From Epinephelus fuscoguttatus (taxonomy: Eukaryota; Chordata; Actinopteri; Perciformes; Serranidae), in assembly GCF_011397635.1 (NCBI RefSeq), contig NC_064773.1, positions 23,662,449 to 23,726,448 on the forward strand: 64,000 nt of DNA, read 5' to 3'. How positions within the stretch are numbered: position 1 is the first letter of the stretch; every line of letters begins with the position of its first letter. The notes under the pieces are model-generated. The model was not told the origin of the DNA and ran no database searches. It saw nothing but the letters and a program-made list of their open reading frames with translations. The translations under genes and the position numbers were made by a program. Positions 48,046-60,372 of the stretch are shown one piece after another.

Positions 48046-48160
48046 ACACACACACACACACACACACACGCCTCTTAATCCTGCTCTCCCTATCTTTCCC
48101 TCCCTCGTGTTCTCCCCTTCTTTAATATCGCCTCCCTCCTTCTCCTTCTTTTTCTTTATT
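48046..48160. repeat. (CA)n microsatellite followed by a polypyrimidine tract
   Basis: An ACAC run at 48046-48069, then CT-rich sequence to about 48165. Confidence 0.85.
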
Positions 48161-48426
48161 CCCCAGCTCCCTTACATTTCCCTCCAGAACACCACCGTGT
48201 CTCACCCCCAGCCTCTCGTCTTACCCCTGACCCCCACTCTTAATGTGCAGGTTTTAACAACAGGCCCAGTGTGGCCCACTGGCGTCACCTTGCTCCTCCG
48301 CTGGACACAGGCTACTCTGTCTGGGCACAGGAGGGCCTACTTTTGGGGGGTGATGGGGGTGGGACTCTCCACTCACCCGTCACCACCACAACCTGGGAGA
48401 CACGGGCTAAGAGAGCAAATATTGCC

Positions 48427-49792
48427 TACCATAGGACTTTGAAAAGACTTTTAACAGACAGAAGTCTGACACCCTCTCATATCTAAAGGCAATGTGAGTC
48501 TTTACACTAGAAGATTTTGCAAAGACTGGGGATCATGCAGGGTGACTGTCTGCAAGACTACAATACTATTCCTTCAGAGATTATTTCTCATCCTGCTCCT
48601 GATGGAAAATACTACACCAAACTCCCTTTAAGAAATATGACATATTAACAATTCCTTACGTGTTGGCAAAAACTCTACACACATGATAAAATGTGTGAAA
48701 TGTCAATAGTATTCTTGTCAATACAGCCCTATATAATCCATAAAGATAAATTTTATTTATGCACCAACCTTACATTTTAAATGTTGTCACCTAAACTTAG
48801 CTCCTGTTGGTTAGCTGTGCTGTTTTAGTGGAAGGAGACCATGGGAACGAGAGGCAAACTGTTTAAAAAAGTAAGATTTCTCACTAAAACTAAGTGGTTA
48901 GCATGGTCAGATGGCGTGGTAGTGCAGTGGTTAGCATTGTTGTGTCACAGCAAGAGGGTTCCTTGTTCAAACCCAGGGTGGGAGCCCTTCTGTGCGGGGT
49001 TTGCATGTTCTCCCTGTGTCAGCGTGGGTTTTCCCCGGGTACTCCGGCTTCCTCCCACAGTCCAAAGACATGCAGGTTAATTGGTGACTCTAAATTCTCC
49101 GTAGGTGTGAAAAAAAGGACTAATATAAATGCTAGCTGGTAGATCAGATACACCATCTCTTGTTTGCTCCACAACTCCATCACTCTCTCCTACTTTTCCA
49201 CAGTAAAGGAGAACTGAAAATTATTCACGTCCTTGCACCTTCCCATAGTCTTCGGCATATTTATTGTCTACCCGGTTTGCTGCTTCTTGTTTGGTGCTGG
49301 GGAGAGTGCAACTATTGGTTGTGGACAGTGTTCACGTCGTTGAAATTCAGTATTTGCATAAGCCAAAACTAAAAACTCTAGATTTGTCAGTAAGAGGTTT
49401 AGGCAGGTGAGGTTACGTAGGTTAGCTTTAGGGAAAGAAATCTGATGAGGACGTACATAAAGATAACTCAGAGTTCCTTGGTTTTACACAGTCTGAACAT
49501 TGGGCTCTTGGGTGAAAGTCCTGTGTTTTGTGACCTTTCCGACCTTCAGCCTTAAGCGGACTTCTTCCCTTTTTACTCCCCTCAGCACATTGATCATGTG
49601 ATTGCAGCCTGTTGATGTTGGAACATCAAGACAAGAAACAGACTGACCTCAGACAGTTTGGACTGAGCTTTATAACCACCTTATGCCAAACGATCAAAGT
49701 TACAACTCACACGCTCATGACTTAATTCCAAAATTGGAAATTTGTCTGCAACAGTGAAAATGCTTGAAAAATGGTTTGGTGTGAGGCAGGCA
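48427..49792 (+). mobile_element. Second copy of the CRELD2-intron repeat, with a nested SINE
   Basis: It is collinear with 22098-23052 on the same strand, with many substitutions and indels. Relative to that copy it contains an extra block near 48900-49115 with tRNA-like SINE features and a further insertion near 49380-49620. Confidence 0.75.
48905..49115 (+). mobile_element. tRNA-derived SINE-type repeat nested in an older repeat
   Basis: An A-box-like 'tagtgcagtggttagca' and B-box-like 'ttgttcaaaccc' are followed by the widespread teleost phrase 'tgcatgttctccctgtgtca' and 'ctcccacagtccaaagacat'. It is absent from the homologous place in the CRELD2 intron copy, so it inserted later. Confidence 0.7.
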
Positions 49793-50590
49793 TATGCTGA
49801 AAAAAGAGAAGGAGGGAGCCTTGAATGCTATTACTGTCTCTGTCTGTCTTGCCTTCTGTCTCTGTCTTGTCAGTGTAACACACACTCACTCACACCTGTC
49901 TGCAGGTGTTGTCAAACGTATACCACTGTAAGGCGTCTCTCTGTTTTTCTCCCCAAACTTCCCCACCTGGCCACATCACACAGAGAACAACACAATAGCC
50001 TTGTTGTGTTGGCAGTATTGCTGAGGAGGAAAATACAAGGTTCATGCTGTCATACCCCCCCACCCTTCATGTCTCTGCCCCCCTCCGAGTGTTTGACGAT
50101 CAACTCTGATGCAAACTGCGATCTGAACAATCGCTCCTTTATAAAACCTATAATTCCCCACAGCTCAGAGTTAGATGGTTGGAGTCAGAGCCTGAATGCT
50201 GATCATGGGGGGTTACATTTGGCCTCTGGATCAAATTAAATGCATCCTGCTCGTGAGAAACTGCGGGGTTAGCTGAGGTCTCTTCCGAAAGGAGGAGTAC
50301 ATATGTTGTGTTTTAACTGAAAGCCATTGTGCAGGGAGTTGCTCAGCTCACGAGGGGCCCTGGTGAGGTATATCAGTTAAAGTCATTATGTCATGCCACC
50401 AAAGTCAAACGCAACTGGACTTTTCTGTTTGGTCTTAAAGCTGATGATTCTCACATGAGCTGCCATCTGACCTTTGAAGATTCATAGCCAGTGACTCTCA
50501 TGTGACTTTCAAAGTGTTTATGACCTACTCAGGTTACAATGACTGGGACTCCCCAGTAGGAAGCAGAGGAAGTCACTCAGCTCTGTGGTT
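49793..50590. other. Intergenic, nothing recognised
   Basis: A 165-codon open frame at 49742-50239 shows no protein character. 50080-50240 is free of familiar repeat text. Confidence 0.35.
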
Positions 50591-50597
50591 AAACACA

Positions 50598-51254
50598 ACC
50601 TGACAGACCAAGCTAACGGTCGGCCGTTGGTCAATATCAGGAAGTGGGTAAGCGTTTGTCGCCATAGTTTTTGCGGTGTCCTTCACCACTGACCCTCTTA
50701 GGAACTTGTTGGCTTTTGTTTTTTGGCTGATTCAACATGTTGAACTGGCGTCAGAGATAGCAGAGCCTGTTAGTGAATTACATCACTTTGATTGGCAGTT
50801 CAGTTCAGTGCACAAATGGAAGTGAGGAAAGCAAACACACAACTTCAGTCTGTGGGCGTGAGATCGAAGCAGACTTATATTAGTTGAGAGTCCTTTTTGA
50901 GCCATTGAGCTCTTCAGCAGAAACCATTTGCTATTCTTTGTTTATTGTTCGCTAACACGTAAATATCATTTGATCTTTCAGCATTGGGTTGTGTTGTGCT
51001 AACTGGCTAACTAGTGTCTTGAATCCGTCCTGTTGGTCTTCTGCTTTCCCTTTTTGAATGATGAATACAGAGTACCACTGCCTACTTGTATGGAGAGTTA
51101 GTTCCTCTTCTGCAGGCACAGCACATATGTGGTATTTGGCTGTAATCTTTGCTGTGTTTAGTGAAACTTATTGGCCGAGACACAGGCAACATGAGGCGAT
51201 GCAGTCAGTCTTTGTTGTCCCTACTTCTTTGATGTCAGTTTGGTGTGTCTGGAC
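50598..51254. mobile_element. TIR DNA transposon, nonautonomous (copy 2)
   Basis: Collinear with 40229-40815: ends 'cctgacagacca' and 'tttggtgtgtctgg' are imperfect inverted repeats. The interior shares 'ggtcggccgttggtca', 'gccattgagctc' and 'tctttgatgtcagtttggtg'. No coding sequence is present. Confidence 0.7.
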
Positions 51255-52395
51255 CTTAAAAGACTCAGCTGCAAGTCTGGTTGTCTTTGACCTGTCATTA
51301 TCCCTTATTGATTTCCTTTAAATTTATGTTAATCCCAAATGAGGGGATGCAAATGAAGAGGCTTATTAGTTACAGGACTTGTAGGATAGGATCTGCCATA
51401 TGATTTGGGCCAAAGTGGCTATAAAAGGTTAATTTACCTCTGTAGAAAATAAAATACTAACGGTTTTCGCACTTTTTTGCATATTTAAGCCACTTAACAA
51501 CATATTTCCAAAGCGTACCTTTACCTTTTAAATTCCATTTTCCAGGCAACTTTGATTCATAAACAGCCACTAATAATTTTGTGAGATAAATTACCTGCGT
51601 AGGGCAAACCTGAGGTCTTGTTTACTGATTTTAACACTGCGGTGAAGTGAGTGAAGTGGCAGACTGGAAGCAAAACAACTTTCAAGGACTCTATTATGTA
51701 CATTCTCACTAATACATGCAGCTGTTTACCAACTCACTAATATGCCCTAACCTTTGTCTTGGCTTTTATCCAGTCCTGTGCTCAAAACTTCTCCAATGCA
51801 TGCATTTTCACCAGAATGTTACAACATAAAACACTCCCACCAATGAGTAGCACGCCCCGAGTGTGCCAGGACAAGTGTTTGCTCATAAGCTCTACTTGGG
51901 TTTAAATGCGTATGCATGCCCAGGCACACTCCTCAGCTGTGCATGAGACTGTTTCTTCTGACGTGTTAGTGGAAATGCATGTGTTTAGGAAGCGCTGACC
52001 ATATGACTGAATAAATGAGACTGCACGAGTTGTGTGAGTGTTTGTGAACAGATGATTTGATACAGTTTTGCTGTTGTCAAATGCAGTCCCCATTGGCTGC
52101 AATTTATGAGGAATGTTGGTCTTTTTTGGATTCTCCGTTCACCATGAAGGCATGCGAGAAAAACAACATTTTCTTCACAAATTCAATAATACAAATGGTC
52201 ATTTTACAGGTAAAGTATTCTTTTAACTTTTGACATTTTCTTTCAGCCACTCCCCCTTTTCTTAAGAGTCTTTGCCTTTTTCTAGACCGCCATTGTAAAC
52301 AAGAATACAGAAATGTAACTACATGTTGCGGTGATGCAGACCCCTCTGCTATTTTTGTTAGCTGAAACCATTTCCCTCAGGGGAAATAAAGATTT
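51255..52395. other. Intergenic, nothing recognised
   Basis: No exon, RNA gene or clear repeat was found by reading both strands. Confidence 0.35.
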
Positions 52396-52399
52396 ACCT

Positions 52400-52830
52400 G
52401 TCTGATACAATCAACAACGGTAAACCCAAATGCAGAACACTGACTCAGAAATAAAGTGGTAAAAAATGGGTTTTATTGCCAGGATAATAACTGTGGCCAC
52501 AGGGGAAAAACTGGAGGCTGATGGCAAGGAAGCAAAAACAAGGTTGGAGGGGTTTGAAGAAGCATGACTGTACCACACTGGTAGACACAACCATCCAGGG
52601 AGGACTGGAGAGCCGGTGTTTTAAACTGCAGGGTTGATTACTGAATGGTTCTCAGGTAAGCAGCAAAGAGCAGGTGTGTTGAATGAATGTAATCAGGAAC
52701 CCAGGAGAGTGAGGGAGTTGCCACGTCCACAGCACAGACACACAGAGAGACAGACAGCGGGAAGGGAAACAGAGGTCAAGGAAAAATACAGGGAAACTAG
52801 TGACACAGCCAGGGTTGTGTCACTGGCGTT
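52400..52830. repeat. Probable dispersed repeat
   Basis: The words 'ccaaatgcagaacactgact', 'gggttttattgcc' and an A/G-rich 'acagggaaactagtgaca' end resemble a widespread teleost repeat. The boundaries are approximate. Confidence 0.35.
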
Positions 52831-54590
52831 AGATGAGTAGAGGAAAAGTCCACTAGCCACTAGGCTCATTTATACAATGTAAAATGCCATAGGCTTGTGC
52901 TAAAAACATTAGCATGTTGTATTTGTGGGGAAAATGTGTCAGCAAAAGACAAGTGCTTTGTCTGTGAATGCTGCGAGTTATAATATCCAAATATCTAAAC
53001 CAAATATCAACATTTAACAGCAATGGTGGTCAGCTGGGCAGGCACGCTCAGCTGATCATTCTGAGGGTGACATATTCCTTAAACCTCTGACATTGCCTTT
53101 TAGCCACTTTCCCCTTTCATTAAGAGGTTTTGCCTTTTTCACAGTCAGTGAGATCAGTGCTTGATGTCTAAGAACTCATTTACGTTGTATGAAGCACCAA
53201 ACATTATTTTTAAAGTGCAAATGAGGTTGCGTTGTGATAGTGATTAAAAAAACATTCTCTTGAAGTGAAATGCCAGAAAATATTAATGGAGTATTTTCTG
53301 AGCTGGCATTTGTTCTTCAGCCCACCAGTTACTGTGAATGTTGTTAACTTGGAAATGTGTTGTGTTGCTGTTTGTTGATCCTCACTATCTCTTCTCCTGT
53401 CCTTGAATGACTGAATTTCCATTTTGACAATGGACTCAGATCTTATTTCTCTTTCAGATGGAATATGAAGGTCCATGGAGAGAAGAGGAGCTGTGACAGT
53501 GACAGATGAGGGCTCTATCCTCCTTCTCCTCCCTGTTCTCTCTGGTATTATACGAGATGACAATGCTGCCATGTTACAGGAATGCATCCTGTATTCCCCG
53601 CTGAAAGGAGCAGGATGTTGCTGATGCTCATAGGTTCTTTCAGCCAGCAGGCCCCGCCCTGTGCCCCAGCCAATAACAAAAGACCCCGCTGCCTGCTCAG
53701 ACTGATTAACCAAACAAATGCCACCGGTGGCACAAAACATGTCTGTAAATGCACGTGGGCATTCCTAACATGCCTGCCTGTTTATATGGCAGGGGGTTCA
53801 GGGGGGTTCATGCATTTGTGTGTGTGTGTGACTGAGGGCAGCTATGGCCTGAGTGAACCCTGTGACTGAATTCTGCGCTGCCCGCCATATGTATGGCAGC
53901 TCCATAGAGAGCCATGTGATGCTTCTATGATTGGTCAGCTCGGAGTGCTTTGTCTTTTCTCCTACAGGTTTTGACGACCAGTAGCTGGATGATGCAGGTT
54001 AAAGAAAGCATCTTCTGAACATAGGCACAGATTCTGGAGGGGATGTAGGAGCCATGTCCACCTCACTATCTAGAACGTGTATATGTCCACCCCAATAAAA
54101 ACATGAAAGTACCTGTGGACTTTTATTTTGATAAACTGATGTAGGAAAAGCACAAATAAGTGATTTAATATGGTGGGCCATCATGAGCCTCCAGAACAGC
54201 TTCAACATACAAGATGTTCCCTCATTTTTTGTTTTGACAATGGTGGTGAAGAGCTCTGTTGTAACATGTCAGTTGAAAATATCCCATACAGTGGGTGCTC
54301 AATTGGTGTGATATATGGTGACTGTGAAGTCTGTAGTTTATAATTCGCACCATTTTTATGTTCAGCAAACCAATTCAGTGACCCCTTGAGCTCTGTATGG
54401 AAGCATTGGCATTTTTTATTTTCTTTAATTTATTCAGGTTTTTTCTTTTATTTACACCCATCTATATTTGTATTTGGAGATCTAGCAAAACCATCTACAG
54501 TGTGAACCTTCTCGCAGATATTCTGATGATTGCCGAACTATTCGTCATGACTTTTTTCCATACCTTTGCATTTTTAAAATCTATATTTTA
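52831..54590. other. Intergenic, nothing recognised
   Basis: A 176-codon minus-strand frame (53210-53740) is the longest unexplained one here but shows no domain or splice context. A short GT run is at 53818-53830. Confidence 0.35.
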
Positions 54591-54607
54591 AACGACTGGG
54601 AACTGAC

Positions 54608-54964
54608 AACCTGGTCTCACTCCAAAGTCGTCAGAATCCAGCGCTTGTTTGCATCAGACTCTAAAGCCAAACCCTGTTCTTTTTTCCTAAACCTAACCAT
54701 GTGTTTTTGTTGCCTAAGCCTAACCATGTGCAATAGTTGTTGACGTAGTGCGTTTAATTTAAAAGAGACAGCATGCAAACAGTAAATATCCCATTAAAAC
54801 ATTAGTGTATTTTGAAAGAAGACAATACATGTAACAGGCATGACTTGACACAGCTTTTCAGAACGTCAACAACCAACGTGCCCTGGGTACCTCTCACGTT
54901 GTATGTGGACTTGGAAGGTCCATGACTAAATGTCGATCTGTGATGAGGTTGGAGTGAGAATGTT
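54608..54964. mobile_element. 357-bp TIR element with 9-bp target duplication
   Basis: GGAACTGAC flanks both sides (54599-54607 and 54965-54973). Ends AACCTGGTCTCACTCCAA and, inverted, AACATTCTCACTCCAACC match with one gap. The interior contains the CCTAAACCTAACC module (54686-54736). It is nonautonomous. Confidence 0.8.
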
Positions 54965-54973
54965 GGAACTGAC

Positions 54974-56235
54974 AGAAAACATGTGATACCAGTACTGATG
55001 AAGGTGTGAGGAGGTGTAACAAGCTCTCTATTCAAGTTCTTCACATAGCTACTTTTTTCTTTCTTTGTGCGTACAGCCAAGAACAACATCATGAATGTCT
55101 TTGAGGAAAAGGACTGGCCCAAGTAGTTCGTCACTATCCCTGTTTGTACAGATTCTCGTCTGGAGACTAAGTACATGCACAAAAGACACTGAGTTCTTGG
55201 AGAGAGATCAAGACAACGATGTGATGCAGTGAGGTGTTTATGGTGACAGGCTTTCATGGTGCCTTTGAGTGTGGCTATTCGGCGCAGGTATAAAAACTTT
55301 TGGCTTGAGACATGGTCAGACGACACATGTAAAGAACTAGTTTGTTGGAAGCATACTGAACCCAGTATTACCAGTCACACACACACACAGCCTCAGCTGA
55401 CCACAAAAACAATAGTCATAGTTGGAACATCTGTTAATAGGCTGGATATGTTTAACAGTCTGCTGTTTTTAATATAATCCTTCTATGAGAGAAGTAAATT
55501 TATCTGTAACTTTCTTTTCCTAACACAGATGTAATTCTGATGATGACAAGGAGACACATTACATTATTCTGAAATGATGACGACTGACGTCAATTTGGGC
55601 TTGACCCTGGATGAAGGAGAGAGAAATGAAGAGACAGAGGAGGGAGAGACAAAGTGAAATAAGGACAAAAAGAAAGGGAGAGCGTGCAGTGACGGAGGAA
55701 GCGTTTGACTTACAAGAAGTGACAGCCAGGGAACAAAAGGTGTTACGGATGGGGGTGGACGTGACGCACAGTTGCACACACACGAACATGAACGTACACA
55801 ATCGTCACCCCCAGACAATGACTTTTCACCTTGGTGACTGCCACAGGTGAAGATGCAGCTAATTCGCACAGAGAGTGACAACTAGTTCTATCGTTCAAGG
55901 GCACTTCAGTATTCTCCTTGTGTAACTACAAGCAACTTTTTTTGTAAACATATCCCTTGAAAAGAACGAGACTGACATCAGTCTTTACAAATGGGTCATG
56001 AATAGATACTTATGTGTTTTAACACTGAATCGTTTCTTATTCAATATTTGTTGGGGACTATTGTCAGAAGCTGATTGTGTGCTAGTAGGTATTTACAGCA
56101 CTAGGAAAGTGTATGAGAGATAAGACTGTTGAATGAGAACCAACACTTAAACACAACCATCTGACACTAATTATAAAATTTGTTGTAGTAGTATTTATGT
56201 TGTTTTTTTTCAGGTAATATCAGACTTGTTGTGCT
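54974..56235. other. Intergenic, nothing recognised
   Basis: There is a GA-rich tract at 55605-55690. No coding exon was identified. Confidence 0.35.
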
Positions 56236-56239
56236 TACC

Positions 56240-56690
56240 AGTGTTGTAGATCAGTCTTGGTCTCGAGACAGGTCTCAAAGGTACTCTTTGAAGGTACTGT
56301 CTCAGAATCGTAAATGGTAAATGGACTGCGCTTGAATAGCGCTTTTCTAGTCCTCTGACCACTCAAAGCGCTGTTACACTACATGCATTCATTCAAAACT
56401 CTGCTGCCCAGATCATTACCCGCACTAAATCATGCAACCACATCATCCCCATTCTCATCCAACCACACTGGCTTCCTGTTCAATACTGAATTGACTACAA
56501 AAACCTGCTCATCTTCAAAGCCCAAAATAAAATGTATTATTATGTACATAGACAACACATTCACACATACAATCACACACTGGTGGCTGAGGCTACTGTA
56601 CAGGGTGCCACCTGGTACTCATACGCCATTAACACGCACTCACACACCGATGGAACAGTCATTGGGAGCAATTTGACGTTCAGTATCTTA
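56240..56690 (+). mobile_element. Nested repeats: 'aaatggtaaatggactgc' element split by a LINE fragment
   Basis: The left part (56310-56382) and right part (56550-56690) belong to one widespread teleost repeat ('agcgcttttctag', 'ccactcaaagcgctgttaca' ... 'tggtggctgaggct', 'gggtgccacctg'). Between them 56390-56530 translates to a reverse-transcriptase fragment (QNSAAQIITRTK, then PHWLPVQ, then a stop, then IDYKNLLIFKA). This is the C-terminal part of a non-LTR element, inserted in the first repeat. Confidence 0.6.
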
Positions 56691-57005
56691 TCAATGTCAT
56701 CTCTGTTTGCCATTGATGCTGCTCTGTTCTGTTTCCGGGGGGTCTTTGCCGCTGCTTTCCCTGCCTTAGGCTTCCCAGGTAGGCTCATGGAAGGGCAGAT
56801 AGGTGTGCTCTCTGCCTTAAAGCTTTCCACATAGGCGTGTGGAAGGGCAGAGAGGTGTGCTCTCTCCACCTTAGGCTTTCTGTGTAGGTCTAAGAAAGGC
56901 AGAGAGGCCCCAGAACAGAGCCATGCGCCAAATATAATACTGCAAATGGATATAAAGTTTTCTTTGACTGAAGTGGTCCTGACTGAAATATATTTTGTAC
57001 CACTG
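56690..57005 (-). repeat. Dispersed repeat, inverted partner of 29395-29660, with internal minisatellite
   Basis: It matches 29395-29660 on the opposite strand. Between 56760 and 56905 the phrase 'ccttaggct.cc...taggc..atggaagggcag' is repeated about three times, against one to two times in the partner. Confidence 0.65.
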
Positions 57006-57554
57006 ACCAGGTGACTCTTTTTCAGAGAAGAGGACTCTAGGCAGTAGAAGGAGAGGAGGCATGTGCTTTATGGGGAATAAGGAGCGTTGATACAGTGGGA
57101 ATATGAGGTGCCGTCCTGTTCCTGCTCACCCTGGGTGACAAGGGGAAAAGGAAATACTGTGGATCACTGCTAGACGCCATTCAGAGGTTGGTGCAGAGCG
57201 TAGGTGTGTTGTTGAGATCAAGATATGTGAGCAAACTACGACACATCCCCCCAGAAGAGACAAACAGGACCAAATTTTAATGCACATTTTTAGGGAGCAA
57301 ACAGGAATGTATTTGAAAATAAATGATTCATTGATAGAAACTGGACCAACATCCTCACCAGAACCCTGCCCTCCCTGATTTTTTTTTTCAAAATGCCACT
57401 GATAGAGGATATCTTATTGGTGAACCTTTACCACTAAAAGCTTCAAGATAGGATCAGAAATATGATGAAATGAATTCTTTGTGAAGAGCAAGAGTCAGGC
57501 GTTTTGAATATATTACAGATAATTTTAGGCATTAGTGGGGAAATACGGGAATAA

Positions 57555-57611
57555 TGTGTGTGTGTGTGTGTGTCTGTGTGTGTGTGTGTGTGTGTGTATG
57601 TGTGTGTGTGT
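57555..57611. repeat. (GT)n microsatellite
   Basis: A long GT run with single-base interruptions. Confidence 0.95.
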
Positions 57612-58136
57612 TCTTGAGCATGTGACTGTACACCTCCTACTCCTCTGACGTCGGATGTTATTCATGAACAGTGTGAACGCGGGTGCACACACAGAGCGTG
57701 ATAAGGGGGAAAAGCCTAGAAGATATTATTATCATCCAGTAGCGAGTGAATGACACAGTGACACGCACTCAGGGGTGACGCAGGGGCTTTCATCCGTCTT
57801 CCACTTCACTTCCTGGAAACAAAACACACTAAGAGGGAGGGAGGGAGAGAAAGAGAGAGCGAAGGAGAAAATGGCAGTCCTCAGCCTTTTTCCAGGTCTT
57901 GAATAATTAAGTAGTGCTGAGCAGTTCACTGGGCAGATAACTGAAACTCTAATTTTAGTCAGCATGGACAACACTTGCCGGTCATGACTCATTAAAACGT
58001 AAGAGGCGGAGCTCACGCAAGCCCGTAGACAAACATGCATATGTATGGATGCTCACATTCAAGCATATATGTACACACATGGAAGCCTAATCTTGTTTTC
58101 AGGCCAAACTTTTTCTCTCCCCTGCATCATATCTGT

Positions 58137-58138
<2 letters not shown>

Positions 58139-58191
<53 letters not shown>
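58139..58191. repeat. (CA)n microsatellite
   Basis: About 26 uninterrupted AC units. Confidence 0.97.
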
Positions 58192-58195
<4 letters not shown>

Positions 58196-60372
58196 ATACA
58201 GTCACATGACAGCAGCTCTATGCCTCTGGCCAAAACAATGAGCCTAACATCAAGCATAACAAGAACAATGTCATAAATCTTCCTAGGTGAGTTTCTCAAA
58301 AACATGTCAAGAGTTTTATTCCAGTGACTCACAGTCATAAAGGTCATCATGCTTGTTCTGAAATTTGCTACAACTAAGAAACAAATGGTAGACGGACCAA
58401 AGGTTTGATGGCACAAAAGTAAAGGACTGGCCCACTAAAATCAACAAAGTGGTTCACTAGTCATGCAGATGGTTTGAAATTTGAAATTTCTGTCTTCACC
58501 CCAATACAATGAGGACCAGCTATTGTTGCAACAGCTCTTTATTCCAAAACCCCAGAAGTTTGAAAAATGTCCCATTGGACTGCTCTTGAGCAGAAGTACA
58601 TGGCTAATTATTATGCAGGATGATGTCATCTGACCCTCCTGCTGTGGCAAAGGCATGACCTGGCCTTCTGTCCCTCTGATTCACTAGTACTTGTTGTTTT
58701 CGTTGGCTGAGTTCATTAGATTTAGGCATGAGGAGTGAGATTTGTAAAGGTTAGGGTAAGAATATCAGGGTAAGCCAATCAGAGGCAGAGTAGGGCGGGT
58801 CAGGCTTTCGTCGTAGTAGTAAAAAAAAATCACAGAAGCTAGGCTGTCGGACCTCTCTATCGGATACATAATCTAGTAATCCTTCTTCCATGGTTGGCAT
58901 TATGTAGCTTGCTTCCATGCAGGAATTTTATTACCATGGTAGAGAGGGTTTAATCCCAGAAGAACAAGCTATTCACATTTCTTCATGGACGTGCATGAGA
59001 TCGAAAGTCTGATATTTGGAGCAGCCAAGTGGTGTTGTTAATGAGTTACCAGGCATCAGTTCTGATGGGATAACATGCTGTCGGACAAATGGGCCTCTGC
59101 TCCATTAGGACAATTTTGGGACTGTTGGAGTTTCGGTACAATTTTCACCAGTGACTCCCAAATGGTCCAGCCATGGGGTTCAGATTTCTCCATAGTCATT
59201 TGTTCAAGGCCCACACAGTTCAATGTATTCAGCATCAAACTTGCGTTTGGCCATGTCATTGAGCTAGTTTGGTGTCTCTGTCATGTAGCTGTTCATTAGG
59301 CACTCACTCTACAGCAGGGAACAGCACTTCAGAGTAAAAGCTCTGTGCTGGAAATTCACTTCACTTCAAAATAAAGTGGTTTTTACAAACTTGACATGTT
59401 CGCAAGTCACCTGCGGCCCATTCAGAATGGACATTTAAGCCATTCTTGCTGTTTATACTAAGCTAAGCTATTGGGCATGTTGGCTCTCAGGCACGGTGTT
59501 GTGGTTGGGCCTAACGGGCCTGGGCCCGCCCATGTGTACAACACATGCAATCTTGGCATTGAAAAAGATGTCATAATCAGCCAGATGTGCTAACTGCCTT
59601 CCAGAGCATATCAGTCATTTCTGTTTTAGCAAGACTACCACTTGGAGACCAGGTAAACACTATGAACTTCTGTAATTTAAAGGCCTGTCCAAAATTGGCA
59701 TTCTGGTGCCGTGCCTGCAGCTAGTGGTATTGACTGATACTGAATGATGTTGATCTTGACATCCAAGAAAGCAAATTAGTGTATTTCCCAACACGTTTAA
59801 CTACTGCTTTAATTTTGTTAGTATCTACTTTCCTACTGTGACATGACAAATGTCTTCTCTGAGAAAGGCAAATTAGAAACTGTGAAGAACATTTGAAAAT
59901 ATAAATTGCACCATGCCCTGTAAACGCTAAATGGGTGAGTGGTTGATGAAGTTACACCATTGGTTGGAGTGAGTGATGACATCAGTGTTGGTGTTTTCCC
60001 ATGGACCATTGCTCTTTCAAAATGTATAGGCGCTGAGAGAGTCACGGGGGCTGACACACCCCTATTGCGTCCTCAGGGGGACATACTTTTGCTGTTAAAC
60101 TGCTAATTGACTGTCTTTATAGTTCTATATTACGTCCTCACATGATGTATACAGCTGTTGTGACCGCTGTTCATGCATCTCAAATCCATTGTATGCAATA
60201 ATAATGCCTAATGGTTGCACAGGGCCTGCGCTGTAAGGGCTCATTTATGCTCAGTTTTAGAGGTGGAAATAGACGGAGCATTCTGTCTGTACGCTGCATT
60301 TATTTTGTACGTATTTGTGCACGTTTTCTGAAAGCTTACAAATATGGATGAAACGGAGAAGTACTTCCAGAA

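Larger units (their letters stand above)
57006..60364. other. Intergenic with two long dinucleotide repeats; no gene recognised
   Basis: The (GT)n and (CA)n tracts are listed separately. Around 58700-58830 the phrase 'ccaatcagaggcagagtagg' is familiar repeat text. No coding exon was found. Confidence 0.35.

Noticed and set aside
48905-49115. Possible genuine tRNA gene
   Set aside because: A- and B-box-like words are present but no complete cloverleaf; the downstream phrase is that of a dispersed repeat.
49742-50239. 165-codon plus-strand open frame
   Set aside because: Cys/Ser-rich text from CT-rich DNA; it begins in a repeat and shows no domain.
53210-53740. 176-codon minus-strand open frame
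   Set aside because: No familiar domain, no signal peptide or consistent composition, and it crosses sequence of changing base content; probably chance.
54802-55326. 174-codon minus-strand open frame
   Set aside because: It starts in unique sequence and ends inside the TIR element at 54608-54964; no protein character.
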